A program made the translations under genes and the position numbers. From Paragyromitra xinjiangensis (Eukaryota > Ascomycota > Pezizomycetes > Pezizales > Discinaceae): a DNA stretch of 64,000 bases. The notes beneath the pieces are model-generated. The model was given only the letters and a program-made list of their open reading frames with translations, was not told where the DNA came from and did no database searches. Location of the stretch: assembly GCA_038503065.1 (NCBI GenBank), contig JBCAMK010000017.1, forward strand, positions 1,240,001 through 1,304,000, in the 5' to 3' direction. This document shows positions 44,754-57,726 of this stretch, one piece after another (position 1 is the stretch's first letter; each line of letters begins with the position of its first letter).

Positions 44754-47700
44754 GACATCGGTAGGAAAAAAAAGTCACCGACAGAGGAAAGAAAAATAAA
44801 AAATAAAAAAGTGAAAGGAAACGGGGCGCCATCGTTGGTCGTTGGTAACGGGCAGATATAAAATGTTTGGGAAACGAGTTTCATTCTGGGTCTCGTGACG
44901 ACGCGTAAAGTGGTTTTCCGTGACGTGCCTAGCGGTCGGCCAAGAGGACTTAGAAAAGTGGGCGGGAGGGCGCGGGACGACGCGTTAGCAGGCATCCAGA
45001 TTTGAGACAGTGCCACCATCCCTGATGCGGCAATCCCAATCCCGATCCCATGGAGGGCCACGGAGAAAAAGGTGGGATATGGAAACGGCGTAAACTATTT
45101 GGGGTAAACACCGTGAATTGAGATTGTAAAAAGGTCATAGATTTCACGGCCTTGTTCTTGGTTTCGCTCTTGACTTTGGATTGTTAACCTTTACATTCTT
45201 CTGGTTAGGCGCAGCTTGTTAGAAGCTTCCAGACTTCTGCTGGATGCCGAGGTCGTTGCGTCACATCATGGATCCCAAGACCGGGTAACCAGTCGGGAAA
45301 GCATCTCATTACGGGAAATTCCGCACCACCGAAACAAGTGCAAGAAGAAACGAAGAAACAAAACAACCGAGATACGGGCTGTTCTTCCCCCCCCAAGAAA
45401 CCCACGTTATACTACATGTATCTTCTATTCACATATCATGATGCATAACAAAAACAGCAAACATACATGTAAATATAAATAAACCCAGATCGCTGACCGA
45501 ACAAAACATCAGCGGCCACGAAACGCCCGGATCCAGTTTAGCCCAATGAAACCCCCCTTTGGTGTGATTCAGGCAGTTTTGGGAATGACCCGGCGATCTG
45601 TCACGAACCCGACCTGTCACAACCCTCATCCCAGGGTCTCAAACATTGCGGCCTGGGTCGCAAGGTATCCCAAATTGGAGATACATATATCCCGACCGCG
45701 AAAGCAAAAAATTGACACCGAATTAAAGTTTCCAATACTCTTCTATGCAATACGCCTGCAATTAGCATTCTTCTCTCACCGTCATTGGGAGGGAGATCTT
45801 CTAAGTATTGGTTTCATACTTGTTGCCATATAACAAGGTCGCGACCCGAGATCATCAAACGATCATTGCGGCCCCTGGTCATTACCGATACTCAGCCTAC
45901 AAGAGGGTGGCCATCAAGGTACGTATGGGGAACTCTAGTGGTGAAATTCCCTCATGAAAGTCGCAGAGGCTTCTAGCGTTTTTTCCCTACCTCGTTGTGT
46001 TTCCCATATCCCAATACTGGGTAGGCTCCACTTGACTAGTACGTCTTTGGTCAAACGATTTACCCCACAAGTTCTAGAACATATTTCTTGAGAACGCCGA
46101 TTGGAGAGTATTGCCAATTTCGCATCTTTGATGTCTATTTATAACCCACCCATTTCCCCGGACCCTTCAGAATCCCGAATCCGGAATTGAGGTGATTTTA
46201 ACCGCGAAGTTGCTCATATCGGAGCAGCCGTTTGCCCCTCAGACTAATTGGGAAGAGATGTCTCGACATTATTTATACCACAAACATAATCTTGGGCAAT
46301 ATGTGTCAAGTACTGGGCACTGGATCTTGATTTATACCAGTCAGTCGTGTATTCGGGTGTTTGGCATCTTTCGGCTCTTACATTCTTCATAATCTTACTT
46401 ATTGAAGGGAGCCACCAACTTCTAAGGACATTATCTCCTTTGTCCAAAACGGCAGAAACACTCCGTTTCAGTCTCTTGGCCGGATAGAATGGAATCTTGA
46501 CCGGTTTGATGCTGGTAAGGCTTTTGATTTAGGAGGCTCACGCTAGTCTTGGTGGGCTGGGCGCCTCTAGGGTTGGCAACCCAATCGAAACCGGTAATAG
46601 ATTAGAATATGTCGATAATATCACATTTCCTGCAGCTGCAAAATGTTATTCTTTCAGTTTGCTGTAAGTATGGCCCTAGACAACGCATTGAAAGCCGCAA
46701 GTTTAGCAACGCTAAAATAATACATAGGATAAGAGTCCTAGTACGGGACTTACATCTATTTCATTCCATTGGCCTTTTGGGCTCTCGATGGGAACACTGG
46801 TTCGCTTGGAGTTCTACTTTATCACTTCGCCTTCCTCGGGAGGAATACCCGCGCTACTCGCTCCAAATAAAAGAAAAGAAAACTAGAGCTGAATACTTGC
46901 TGGGCGATAAGATATTTGAGTAGCAGTACGTCGGAAAGACTGGCCCAGGAGCCTCTCGGATCCCTTTTATTTAAAATATTCGAGGAAGTGGTTTCCGTCC
47001 ATGTTAAAATCGTCACTAAGCATTCCTGCTGAACCCACGAGTGCCCGTTACAACCCGTGACTCATCATATCCATACTGGTCCCACGGATAGGGGATCACT
47101 TGATTCACTTCCGCATTATGTGGCGTCGCGCACAGATATTTCACCGTGCAGGCTGTGATCTCCTGTTTTCCGGACCAGCTCCACGGATGATACCGTTCTT
47201 GTTTCGGTGGCGGACCTCAATTCTGCTTCGCAAACCTGATTTTAAGCCCCCCCTCAGATTCACCATATCCGCCACTTCCAGATGTTGGCAGGATGAATTG
47301 GTGCTGCCAAGTGGCAGTGTGTGAATTGATACGTGAGGAAGAAGGAAGAGGCAGTTCCGAGCAACCGCTGGATCGCGCGCAATAACAGTTACCCTACCCA
47401 ATCAACGCGACTCTGCGCGCTTCCACGTGATTTCGCCCAACGACATACGATCGAACTTTACGATGAATGATCTCAGGATAGTTACATAGCAGGCACGTGT
47501 ATTGCTTCAGAACAAGACTTCTGTTGCGCTATTCTTTGGTGTTGTATTGACATCGCTAAGCGAGGTGCGATCATGCCAGTTTCTTCGCTTGGCATTAACT
47601 AAGACTATAGCCTTGTTTCAAGGTTCTCGTTGGTCGGTTGGCAGTGGCAGTGGTGAGAAATGATCTACGCGCGGCAGCCGTTGGGGGGAATGCGTGGTCA

Positions 47701-49648
47701 TTTTCCGCTTCATAGACGGTCACTCGGTTGGTTTCTATCACTCATACTGTGTTTCATATACATTCTCTACATTTCAATCTAATCGACTTATATGGCGCTG
47801 AGGGGTGCAGGGGCAAGGGTATCCTAGCTCTCTATGGAAAACAAAGGCGTAGATTTGGAGAACCTAAATTGGCCGATTGCTTTAGAGAACCTTCCAGAAT
47901 TTATGAGTCTAGGCTGTTTAGTCTATCAAGAAATATACGTACGCAGCTCCATCTACCAATTTTACGACTATTTAATCTATTTTTTTTAGGAATTTTTGGG
48001 ACTAAGTTTATAACCTGTAGCTGGTGGAACTGCATATGGTGATCTAAGGGACCTGCCGACGGCAACAACTGAAAATCTAAGAGCAAGTCACTAGATAGGA
48101 GCTAGATACAGGTTCTAAGCAGAGCTTTATAATCCTAGTTGACCGAAATAACCACCGGGATAGAATCTAGATTAGTTTCTTGGCAATTAGTTCAACCCTA
48201 GCCCTATACCGAGTGATCGATTATGACCCACGAAAGGCTCGAGATTGTGGTGGGGTGAATATAACTCTGTAAATATTTAGCACAAAGCTGGTTTAATGGC
48301 AGAGAGTAGAACCATTATGGCTAGAGTGTTCACACGGCTCCGTCAGAGGGCAAAAAAAGGCTACAGCTCTATTGAGGAGTCCTAGGAACTTGGATGATTT
48401 GGCCTGGGTACGAACTACACGTGGTTATGGTAGAAAGTGTTGGAATTTAATGTGAAAACTACAAACTGCGGGCTGCGAACCTTTTCTTTTACTTTTCTTA
48501 ACCCGTAAACTTCCTCGGGTAGTCGTGCCAGGTACTTCGAAGTCTCATGTAGTTTGCTATGGCGGGAAAAGAGCGTGCGAGTCCAAGGCGACAAGCTGAA
48601 TAAAAATTGTTCCTACTAGCGGTGGATTTATGCACTATGAAAAGGTAATAGTGAACTCGCCAGAGGCAAGGTTATTCAGGTGATCGATATACCGTTTCTC
48701 GGTCTTCCTCGGCCATCCATCAAATGTACACACTATTGAAAGCTTTCCATGTACTCCCTTTATATCGGTGTGACTATATCTTCGGCTGCGCCCCACCGTG
48801 ATATCAAATTTTGTTTGCCCTGTCCACTGGCCCGTAAAACAGTTACCGTGAATCTCCATTGCATACTAACGTAACATCTCATTCGTTCACAGCGCATGTC
48901 TCCATTGTTTTTGACTAGCGGTAGTAATGTGAAATGAAGCTCTTGGTTTTGGGGTATTTTTTGCCCATGTGCTCTCTAGAGGTGTATGACGACTGTAGGC
49001 TCAAGCAACCGGGTATAATGCCACTTGAGGAGTCTCCTGAGATAAAGCAGGTACTTTTGTGTTTAATTTCCTTTTCTGTGCCGCAACTATTGGCGCTTTC
49101 CGGTACGTATTCCTTGCCAAATATTTTTCGGTGAAAGCGGGCCTAAGCATGATCCCAGATACTCGAGAATTTGAGCTTGGTCTTGAGCATTCCCCCGGAC
49201 TAGGGCGAGCCGCTTTCCTTTCAAAGTGGTAGCCTAGTTGCTGAGTGTAGAATATGAGTGTCCAGTTGGTGACCGTAATAAAACATGCTGTACTCAGCTT
49301 TCGCTTAACAATATTGCTCTCTAGACTTTGATGGTTAACTTAAGATTATACTAGGAGAGCTTGTATGAAACCGGAGATCGTTTTTCCTGAGGAGATTAAT
49401 CAGTAAATGAATTTCACTTGAGGACTATCCGTAAGGCTACCCGAAGAGTCGAAAAATGTCTTCCTCGCACCTTTATTGTCTGTACTAATATAGTTGGTAT
49501 GAGGGCGGAGACGGGTACAACAAAAGAAGGGCTGCGATCTAAGCAATAAAACTCTTGTGTCAAATTGAGCTCGAACTTGAAGGTTGGGGGTGACATGATT
49601 ACCTATTTTCTTAATGCCCTGATCTCATCTAACAAGTGAGGTAGAAGA

Positions 49649-49894
49649 ATGACTTGGAGAATAGTTTTTGGTGGTGCCCTGCTGGCTCTGTGTCCGGTGC
49701 TTTGTGTGCTTTGTGTCGCTATCGATTCTAATAAACAGAACGATCTTGGTGGAGGAGAATTGAGTCGTATCTGCGGTAGGGAATATGGTAAAATCGCTAC
49801 GGATTCTGCTGGCAATGTGGGATTCTGTTTCGTGGTATCCGTTCCGTTCTTGACTCCGTGTGTCCAATTACCTAGTGCTTGCGGTCATGTTTAA
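49649..49894 (+). CDS. Candidate small secreted cysteine-rich protein (weak)
   Basis: An 81-codon frame with an ATG start. Residues 1-24 look like a signal peptide (RIVFGGALLALCPVLCVLCVA). The remainder has four cysteines (ICG, GFC, TPC, SAC) in 57 residues and ends SACGHV. Size, leader and even cysteine number are typical of fungal effectors, but short frames with a hydrophobic start arise by chance in such a tract. No promoter element or intron supports it. I do not recognise a family. Confidence 0.22.
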   Translation: MTWRIVFGGALLALCPVLCVLCVAIDSNKQNDLGGGELSRICGREYGKIATDSAGNVGFCFVVSVPFLTPCVQLPSACGHV

Positions 49895-51416
49895 CGGCTG
49901 AGATGCTTGCTGTATTGATATGATAGGTGTGCCTGTAGATGCTGAGACACGATAAGCATATGTCCTCAATGCTTTCTTTGATCTTACCATGGATCTGGTG
50001 ATCGATCGGAGGCGTTCTGGTGATGAGGTTTGCGATCAGTTATGGGGGAAGGAGACGGCATGTCAGCCTCGCTGTTTGCTGGAAGCCCAATAGGGATAAA
50101 GCGTCGTGATAAAATCTCTCGGCTTTGGAAGCATACCCGTGAAATTTTATGCCTCAAATGGTTGATGATAGGATGTAAAGCCGGTTGGTTATCGTGAATA
50201 GGACTTGATCATTCCTGGCTGGAAGGAAAGTGGGGGGGCTGTCGGCTTCAGAACCTGTATTTTTGTTGTGACTGTCAAGCGTGTACCACATCTAAGTTTC
50301 AAGGTTTGAAAATTCTCCATTCTAAACAAACAGAGATCGAAGTTGATGCATGTAAGTATGTGTGCAGCAAGGATGCGGCTAAAACAGCTAATCTAAATTA
50401 AGACGAACGGGATACATGCACCTGTTTTTGAGCCTCAAAGTTCCTGTATGAGCGGCATCAAATTGCTATTTTTCGACGATGAAAATTTAGATATAAACGT
50501 ATCGTGAGTCAATGTATTTTGGTGCGACATCATGTTTATCCGCTAAGGGTTATTCGCTCCCAGCGGCTCTTATTGTGTACAGTTACCTCAAGGCCACTGG
50601 CATGTTAGTTGGATCAAACTGACGGTTAATAATGGATACTTCTGCTCCAAATTTAAGCTTTTGACAGTAAAATATATGCGGCAGATGTTAATTTTGTGCC
50701 CTATCAGTACTTTCATACGTATCACACGATCGTCAACCCCGCTCGAGGATTCTGGCGTGAGTCAAGGATCGAGGGGTAACGCAAGGATAGTCTGAAGGAG
50801 CTGAAAGGTTCGGCACAAGTAGATCTGTCATAATAATAGATGAGATTTAGAAAAACATAGCATAGGATTCGCGGAACGGTTTCGATGTCGTTCAACGGAG
50901 CTGCTTGAGGTCACGTGATATCGTGGGAAGTTGCCCCTCGCAACGCGAGCGGTTGGTGGCGCAGAAGACGCGGCGGGGTCCAAGATGTTGCTCTTTGGTC
51001 AGAAACGGGAAGGTGGCTCTCGCTAGGCAGTTCTGGGCAGCAATGACTAAGTAATAGCGGTTGCCCCGACAACCTGTTCCCGCGCGAGGAAATGTTGGCC
51101 CTAAACAACAACGCTCTTCTCTCTCCGCATCCTACCTCTTCTTTTCAATCCCTCATCTGCCAGTCAACAACAACATTGGACGGCGCTACTCTTCCTCATC
51201 CTCTTCTTCGTTTTCTCTTCTTCTTCCTAGCGAGTACTTAAATAAACAGGCTCCCGCAATCTTGTTTATTCCTTCTTTTCCTCGTCCTTCATCCGCTACC
51301 ACGTCGCGACATTCCAGGCTGTTTACGGCAACTTTACGCCAGTCTATTCCGATATCACGGCCTTTCTCTTCGTCCCTAGCTTTCAATTATCGATTTGCTA
51401 ATTTTTACCTATTATA
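49895..51416. other. Upstream region of the cyclin gene
   Basis: No other gene supported. The last 350 bp before 51417 is pyrimidine-rich (TCTTC and CTC runs at 51111-51350), a usual feature of fungal core promoters and leaders. Confidence 0.45.
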
Positions 51417-53650
51417 ATGGACGCTAAAGTAAGTTTTATGTTTTTGTAGATTTCAAATGTTGACGTGTGGCATTTCTTATTTTGAGATGCATGTTACGAA
51501 ATCTGATATACATACCAATCTTAACCCTACCCCCTGCCTCCTTCACACCACTCCATATATCAGTCTCGTTTCCCGCGTAACCATCCCTCAAATACTAAAC
51601 AAAATTAACATCACGCGTTTTCTAGCCTCAACGCCTTTCCCGTGCCATTCGTGTTCGTCAAGACGAGAACGCCAGTCGTACCGTCATCAATCAGAAATCC
51701 CTCACCACCGCAGCCGCTACTGCAGCCCTGAAGAGCATGGACTCTCAAAATCAGAAAGGAGGTGTTGGCCTCAAAGCTGGTCCCAGACGAACCGCGTTTG
51801 GCGATGTTAGTAACACCGTCAAGAATATTACTACCGAAAACGTAAAGAACGCGGCAGGTATTACCCTGATAAACGAAAAACAGACCACTCAGAAGATCAC
51901 GGGCGCGATTTCGAAGCCCGCCCAGAGAGCTAATATCAAAACCGCTTCGTCTATCACTACCCAAGTTTCAAATGTGTCTAATGCCGTCAACTCGCGAAAA
52001 GATCCACGTAGGCCAGCTGTCTATCAGGATAAGCGACCTAGCCCAAAGAAGCCTAGTCCTAAGCGGGCAAGCCCTCCTAAGGTCTCTAGGGATGCTATCG
52101 CTAAGAAGGAGTCTCAGTACACCCAGGCCTCAAACCCGACTGGGAAGTCACGTATCACGAAAGCTATTTCTCGGCCTCTATCCAGCCTCGCCCATTCTAA
52201 ACAGATCTCATCGATAGAAGAAGTCCCAATCTACTCTGATCAGCACCCTCACCTCTACTCTGGTGGATATATCGATGATGAAGATGAAGAGAATAACGGT
52301 GTCGAGATCGAGGAGTACGATGATGACGATGACGCGAGTGACGACACTGAAGGGGGATTGGAAGCTGACAAGGCACAAGTTGGACCTAGCATTGAGGTCA
52401 TCTCTGACTACGAGTCTGATGAGGGTGATGATGAGAGCGATTACACAACCGCTGCCAGGGGTGATAACACTACTGGTGTAACTCTGGCTTTGCCGCTTGT
52501 GCCCAAGTGGACCTTGCAAGCCAAGAAGGAGCTGCAAGCCGTGCAGAAAGAGTTCGATTACTATGATGAGGAAGATGAGGGTGATATTTCTATGGTTGCT
52601 GAGTATGGTGAAGAGATCTTCGAATATATGCGCGAGCTTGAGGTAAGTTGAATCATATCACATAATTTTTTATGAGTGGCCACTCACGTATATTTTTGAT
52701 ATAGATCAAGTTGCTGCCCAATGCCAGCTATATGGATCACCAATCTGAGATCCAGTGGTCCATGCGCGCTATTCTCATGGACTGGCTCGTTCAAGTTCAT
52801 ACACGCTTCAACCTTCTCCCCGAGACCCTATTCCTCTGCCAAAACTATGTAGACCGCTTTCTCTCGTCAAAGGTCGTTTCCCTTAGCAAGCTGCAGCTTG
52901 TCGGTGCCACCGCTCTTTTCGTCGCTGCAAAATATGAGGAGATCAACTGTCCCTCTGTCCATGAGATTGTGTATATGGTCGACAACGGCTACACTGCGGA
53001 AGAGATCTTGAAGGCTGAGCGATTCATGCTGGCAATGCTGAACTTTGAACTTGGCTGGCCTGGACCAATGAGTTTCTTGCGTAGGATTAGCAAAGCTGAT
53101 GATTACGATCTTGAAACCAGAACTCTCGCGAAGTACTTTTTGGAGATTACTATCGTTGATGAGAGGTTTGTTGGGAGCCCACCTAGCTTTTTGGCGGCCG
53201 GTGCACATTGTTTGGCGAGGCACATGTTGAAGAAGGGTCAATGGGTGAGTTGATGGCTTGCTCCCTTTCTACCCTTCTTCTACCGTTTGAACTTGGGGGG
53301 TTCGGCATCTCAGCAACGCTGTGATTGGACCATTGAGAAATATTTCAATTGTTCCCCTGAGCTGCATCTTCCCGCTCACATGATCATTGCATATCTTTTG
53401 AATTGTCTCGGCTAACCATATGTGACACTAGACACCCGCGCACACATTCTACTCTGGTTACACTGCTGCTCAATTAGAGCCCCTGATCCACACTCTCGTC
53501 GAGTGCTGCGAGAACCCGAAGAACCACCACGGTGCTATTTACGAGAAGTTTGCCGATAGACGCTACAAGCGCGCAAGTCTTTACGTCCAAAACTGGATGA
53601 ACCGAGACATGTCCGGAGATGAGGAGGAAGGCGAGGAGGAAGAAGAATAG
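51417..53650 (+). CDS. G2/mitotic B-type cyclin
   Basis: Four exons: 51417-51428, 51626-52642, 52705-53244 and 53432-53650; 595 aa, all junctions phase 0. Introns are 197, 62 and 187 bp with GTAAGT, GTAAGT and GTGAGT donors. Exon 1 codes only MDAK. The N-terminal third is basic and holds a destruction box, RTAFGDVSN at 59-67, with F where most cyclins have L. An acidic stretch follows (about 180-220). The first cyclin box starts near 349 with YMDHQSEIQWSMRAILMDWL and includes LFVAAKYEEI. The second includes FLEITIVDERFVGSPPSFLAAGAHCLAR and, after the last intron, TPAHTFYSGYT. The protein ends in an acidic EEEGEEEEE tail. It should activate the mitotic CDK at the G2/M transition (NimE/Cdc13 class) and be destroyed by the APC/C. 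Exon 2 to 3 joining is fixed by the conserved cyclin region. Confidence 0.93.
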
Positions 53651-56600
53651 TTGTGCTCTTTTTAGCCTTCTCTTTTGTTTCACGTATTCTATTCCTCTTG
53701 CCCACTTTACTTCTTGGTTTTACTTTTTATCCCTATCGCTACGATGGGTACCTTATCTTACCTAATGCGGGGAAGCTTGTTCTGACGAGGGTGGGGAAAA
53801 ATAACGGGCTAGAGTACAGTACATATGCTATGCAAGGCGAGGATATGTGATGCGAATCGATTGTTTGCACGTTATCATCGCCCTTGGGGGGAGTTGGTTG
53901 GTTCTCTGCAATGAGTCTTTGTTTTCTTTTTTTTCATGAGGAGTTGCTTTGTTTACATTTCTACTAACGCGGGCAACGAGATTGTGGCTTGAGCTTGAAT
54001 GTTCAGGGATAAGCCACATCATCAACGTTGACTCATGTGTGCGCCTGGTCTTGCAGACTGGGGTGTCTTTATAATAATGTTGTATTGTTTATTTCATTAT
54101 CTTTCTGCTGGTCTGATATCTTTAGCACCACTGTTTGCTACTACCACATGCACTTTCAGTGCCTTTTCCTATTTGTTGTCGATGCGGGGTGGATCTGGGG
54201 TCGGATGGAGCACTAGAGAAAAATCGGGGATAGGGTTGTCGTTATGGAAAATAACTGGGCCTAGAGCAGGACGGGAGGAGTTTTCTTATGTTTGTTGCTA
54301 CGGGGGGTTTTCCTAGCATTTCAATATTGGTTTGGGGTGTGCTCTGTTTACTTATACCCTTTTTCTACTCATCTTTTTATATTTTTTTACTTGGTGGGTC
54401 ATTGCTTGGTGTCTTTCGTTCGGTCTTTACTGCTTGCTACTACTTGGGCTTTTTCTCTCTCATCCTTCATGATGGTTATTTTTTTGTATTTGTTGGGGTC
54501 TTGTGGTGAATCTGTTTTTGTAATTGTGGCTCTTTTTTTGTTTCTTATTATGGTTACGAAGGGTTTATGGGCTTAATGAGTGATGGCTTTGTACATTCAA
54601 GTTTCTTACCTTTTTTTTCCTTGCGTCAGTGTAAAGAAAATAATGCATGGTCATTTCACATAATAATTTCCCCGTGAATTGGGTGAATATTCGCACAAGG
54701 GTCAAATCTGGGGTAGTCTTGGGGCAGATTGGTAAATTGTCAACCGCCTAATGTGATATTTGTCGAAAGTTAAAACTCGGGCATAAAACTAACCTTCCGG
54801 GGATTGGAGCTATGATTCTGGGTAGGTTGGGGTTGGGGTGTTGAAGGTTGTTTCACTCTTATTGAAAACACTTGTCGATTAGGGAGGTTGTTTAGTTTTG
54901 TTTGTTTTTGTTTACCAGTGTAGGTGCAGGGATTGAATCTCTGGGTATGTTGTTTTTTCGTGATGTTGCGTATGATGAATGTGTTTTTAGGGCAGGCTAT
55001 GTTCTCTGTCGTACCCTGGAGGTGGCGGTCTCGTGAGGGATCGATGTTCGTTTCAGAGTGTTTGGGCGCATTTTGTGCATGGGAGCATGGTTAAGTGGTG
55101 GGGCGGTTTCGAATGAGTAGGGATCAAGAGAGCATGGGGTTCTGGGCCAATAGACGGGGATTAATTGATATAGTTCAGTCTCTAGGGTTCTCGAGCTTAG
55201 GGATGGCGGAATAGGATGACATGGGGTCTTTGTTTCTTGTGGCTGTAAGTTGCGACTAGGTCAAAGGTGAGGATCATACGTTATCACTCGGCGCGCGTGA
55301 GGCTTGGCTATGAATTTTGTTGTTTCGTCGGTATCGTTCCCATATGTGTTAGTAACACCAGGAAATTTATGCTTATAACTCTACGCTTGAGCTCTAGGTG
55401 TTTTAAATCGGGGGTGTGTTTTGTTTGCGTTAATGTGTTTGGTAACGCATTAATTGGTTACTTATGTCGTCTATGATGTGCGCGGTAACTAGTGGGCTTA
55501 GGCTCGAATTGTAGGCTCGAACTCCTCAAGCCTAAAGCCTCACGAGCTCGAGCCAACTCGAAACTGTTTTCTAATAGGCTCGAGTCTGGCTCGAGCCTAT
55601 TAAATCTCGATAAAGGGTGGGAGCTGAGAGAGAGAGAAGCATAAAGTTGGCCTAGTCTCTCGGAGGTGAAGCCCTGGCGACTGGGAGAGGGGAATGAAGA
55701 GGGTCGGGCTGCAGCGGGCATCTAGTTTTCAATGGTAATTAATGATCTCGTAATTATTTTCACAAGAACATCAAACTACAATGGGTAAGCCAGGCTCGTG
55801 GGGAACGCTAGCGGTGACCCTTTAAATTCTGTTCACACATGATACCTTAGTATTTGTTCTATTTTGGACCACCGGTGATGTAGGTGTGTAGATGGGAAAA
55901 ATATGGAGGGGGGGAAATCAATCGAGTGATAATCTATGACTGGAAAGGAAAGCTGGAAGATACATAGATATTTCATTCGGCGCCTGCAATTACTTGGATC
56001 ATGATACCCCTAGGCCTCACGCAAAGCCTTCGGCGCAATTGCTCGGGAGACCTACAATGAAGTAAATACGTGAACTCCTGCGCTCGGTACTAAATACAAA
56101 AGGGAGGGGGAAAAAAACACGAATACCGGCCAAAAAATTGACTCTGGTCTACAACCTATCTCGGACTAGACTCTGGTGATGCGCGCACGAGAAACACGCT
56201 AGGCTTGATTGGGGTTGATTCGAGGCAAGCAACCACACAAGCAATTTTTTGATTTTGGAGGAAAGTGAAAAAGATATAAGAATGATGTATTATACTCTGG
56301 GCCAGTGGAAAATCTACATGCTTTATGTAATTATTTAGGGATGAAATATGCTAAGAAGTGTTTACATATTAAACTTTGATTAAAGTGTGGATTTCAGAAT
56401 TATCTAGCTAAGTCGTATTCGAATTCATTTTCGCGGCTCTTACGTCAAATTACAACAACCCCATTCATTAAGGCGTACCTAACATTTTTGGAAAGTCTAT
56501 GTGTGAAAGGTAGGGTCTTAATGGCTGTATAGCCCTTGGATATTTTGAAATACTAAGCAGACGTTATTTGATGCCTGAAAACTGGTCATAGATAGTCTTT

Positions 56601-57726
56601 TTAGGTTGAGTACAAACTAAGTTTGTGTCAATGCCTCAGGAAGCATGAGTTAGGCCTTGTTCGAGGGAGCTAGTAAGAATTTACTTGGAGTCGTCGGTAT
56701 TGGGAGCCACTGACATGCCCCTCGAATATCACTTTTTGTAGTTTCTACATTAAGGATAACGTAATTTTCCCTTGCTGATATGTCGATCTATAGAGACTCT
56801 TTGTGAAGTTGGGATATAATTTCTAATTCGTATGATTTGCGAGCTTGCGAAGTGAGCTCGGGGGTGTGTATAGGGGCGTTATTCATTATATCATTATATA
56901 CAAAGGCTCTGGAGTTGCTTTTTAGAAGGAATGAATGCACAAGGCTAAGACCTCGTTTGTACCCATATATTTCACCAGTTATGAGATGTATGGTTTTCTG
57001 ACAGATTTTTCTTTATCTCGCTTAGCGTGGGACGGTCCATTATTGGGATGGGTATTCCTCTCTTTGCAATTTGGCCCCGCTTATCAGCTCTTACCTGAGC
57101 TGCTGGGCTGATTGACGGAAGGATTAGTGAAGAGATTAGTAAGCACTTATGAGTTTGGAGTTTTACATTTGTGCATTTTCTGAGATAGAGATTTTGATAG
57201 CTGTCATTTATCTTAATGACTGGCATGGTGTAATCCGTAGGGGAGATCGGATGGCGACGTTCCGACCTTTTGTGATATTGCTTTTGGCTATTGCTTTGTC
57301 GTAATTGGCTATTGGCGTCTATAGCGTCCACTGGTTCAACATGTTTCACAGCATGAGTATGTCGTGGCATCCCCACTCTCAGCCCCAGCCTTGTCGATAG
57401 CTGGGCTCCAGCTGGGGACTACCTTCAGATAGGAGTTGGAGGTGTTCCTCTTGCAACTGTTAGTATCAGAACACATTCATACCATCATATCTTTCTTCAC
57501 GGCTTTTTGCAGTTATAGACTCATCTTGAAATGCCGCAGGCGCCGGGTTCAGAGTTCGGGGGGCTTATTCGGAGACCTACTTTGGGCGGCGTGGTACGAA
57601 AACATTGCCCTGATTGAATCAGCTGAAATTTCACTAATAGTGTAGTTAGGCAGGAAAACCTATTTATCCAGAAGGGTATGTGAGGCTCTCCAGGCCTTGC
57701 TTAAACACCAGTCTTGTGCCTTGTAT
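53651..57726. other. Gene-poor tract between cyclin and NLR
   Basis: The left part is T-rich (53650-54640) and includes the cyclin 3' untranslated region. The rest has no supported gene. A repeat cluster at 55490-55610 is listed separately. A minus-strand frame at 57370-56972 (132 codons from an ATG) is protein-like in places but shows no known domain. Confidence 0.45.
55490..55610. repeat. Cluster of AGGCTCGA / GAGCTCGAGCC words
   Basis: The word GGCTCGA or its complement occurs at least six times in about 120 bp, including TAGGCTCGAG and CTCGAGCCTATTA, which face each other as an inverted repeat. It may be a remnant of a transposon end or a satellite-like patch. Confidence 0.6.

Larger units (their letters stand above)
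43641..49648. other. Gene-poor tract
   Basis: No gene supported. The simple repeats at 44003 and 44701 are inside it. A TATAAATA at 44577-44584 has no gene downstream that I can find. Open frames are short and unrecognised. Confidence 0.45.

Noticed and set aside
56972..57370. 132-codon minus-strand frame from an ATG at 57370
   Set aside because: No domain, no promoter signal and no splice continuation; length is reachable by chance in this tract.
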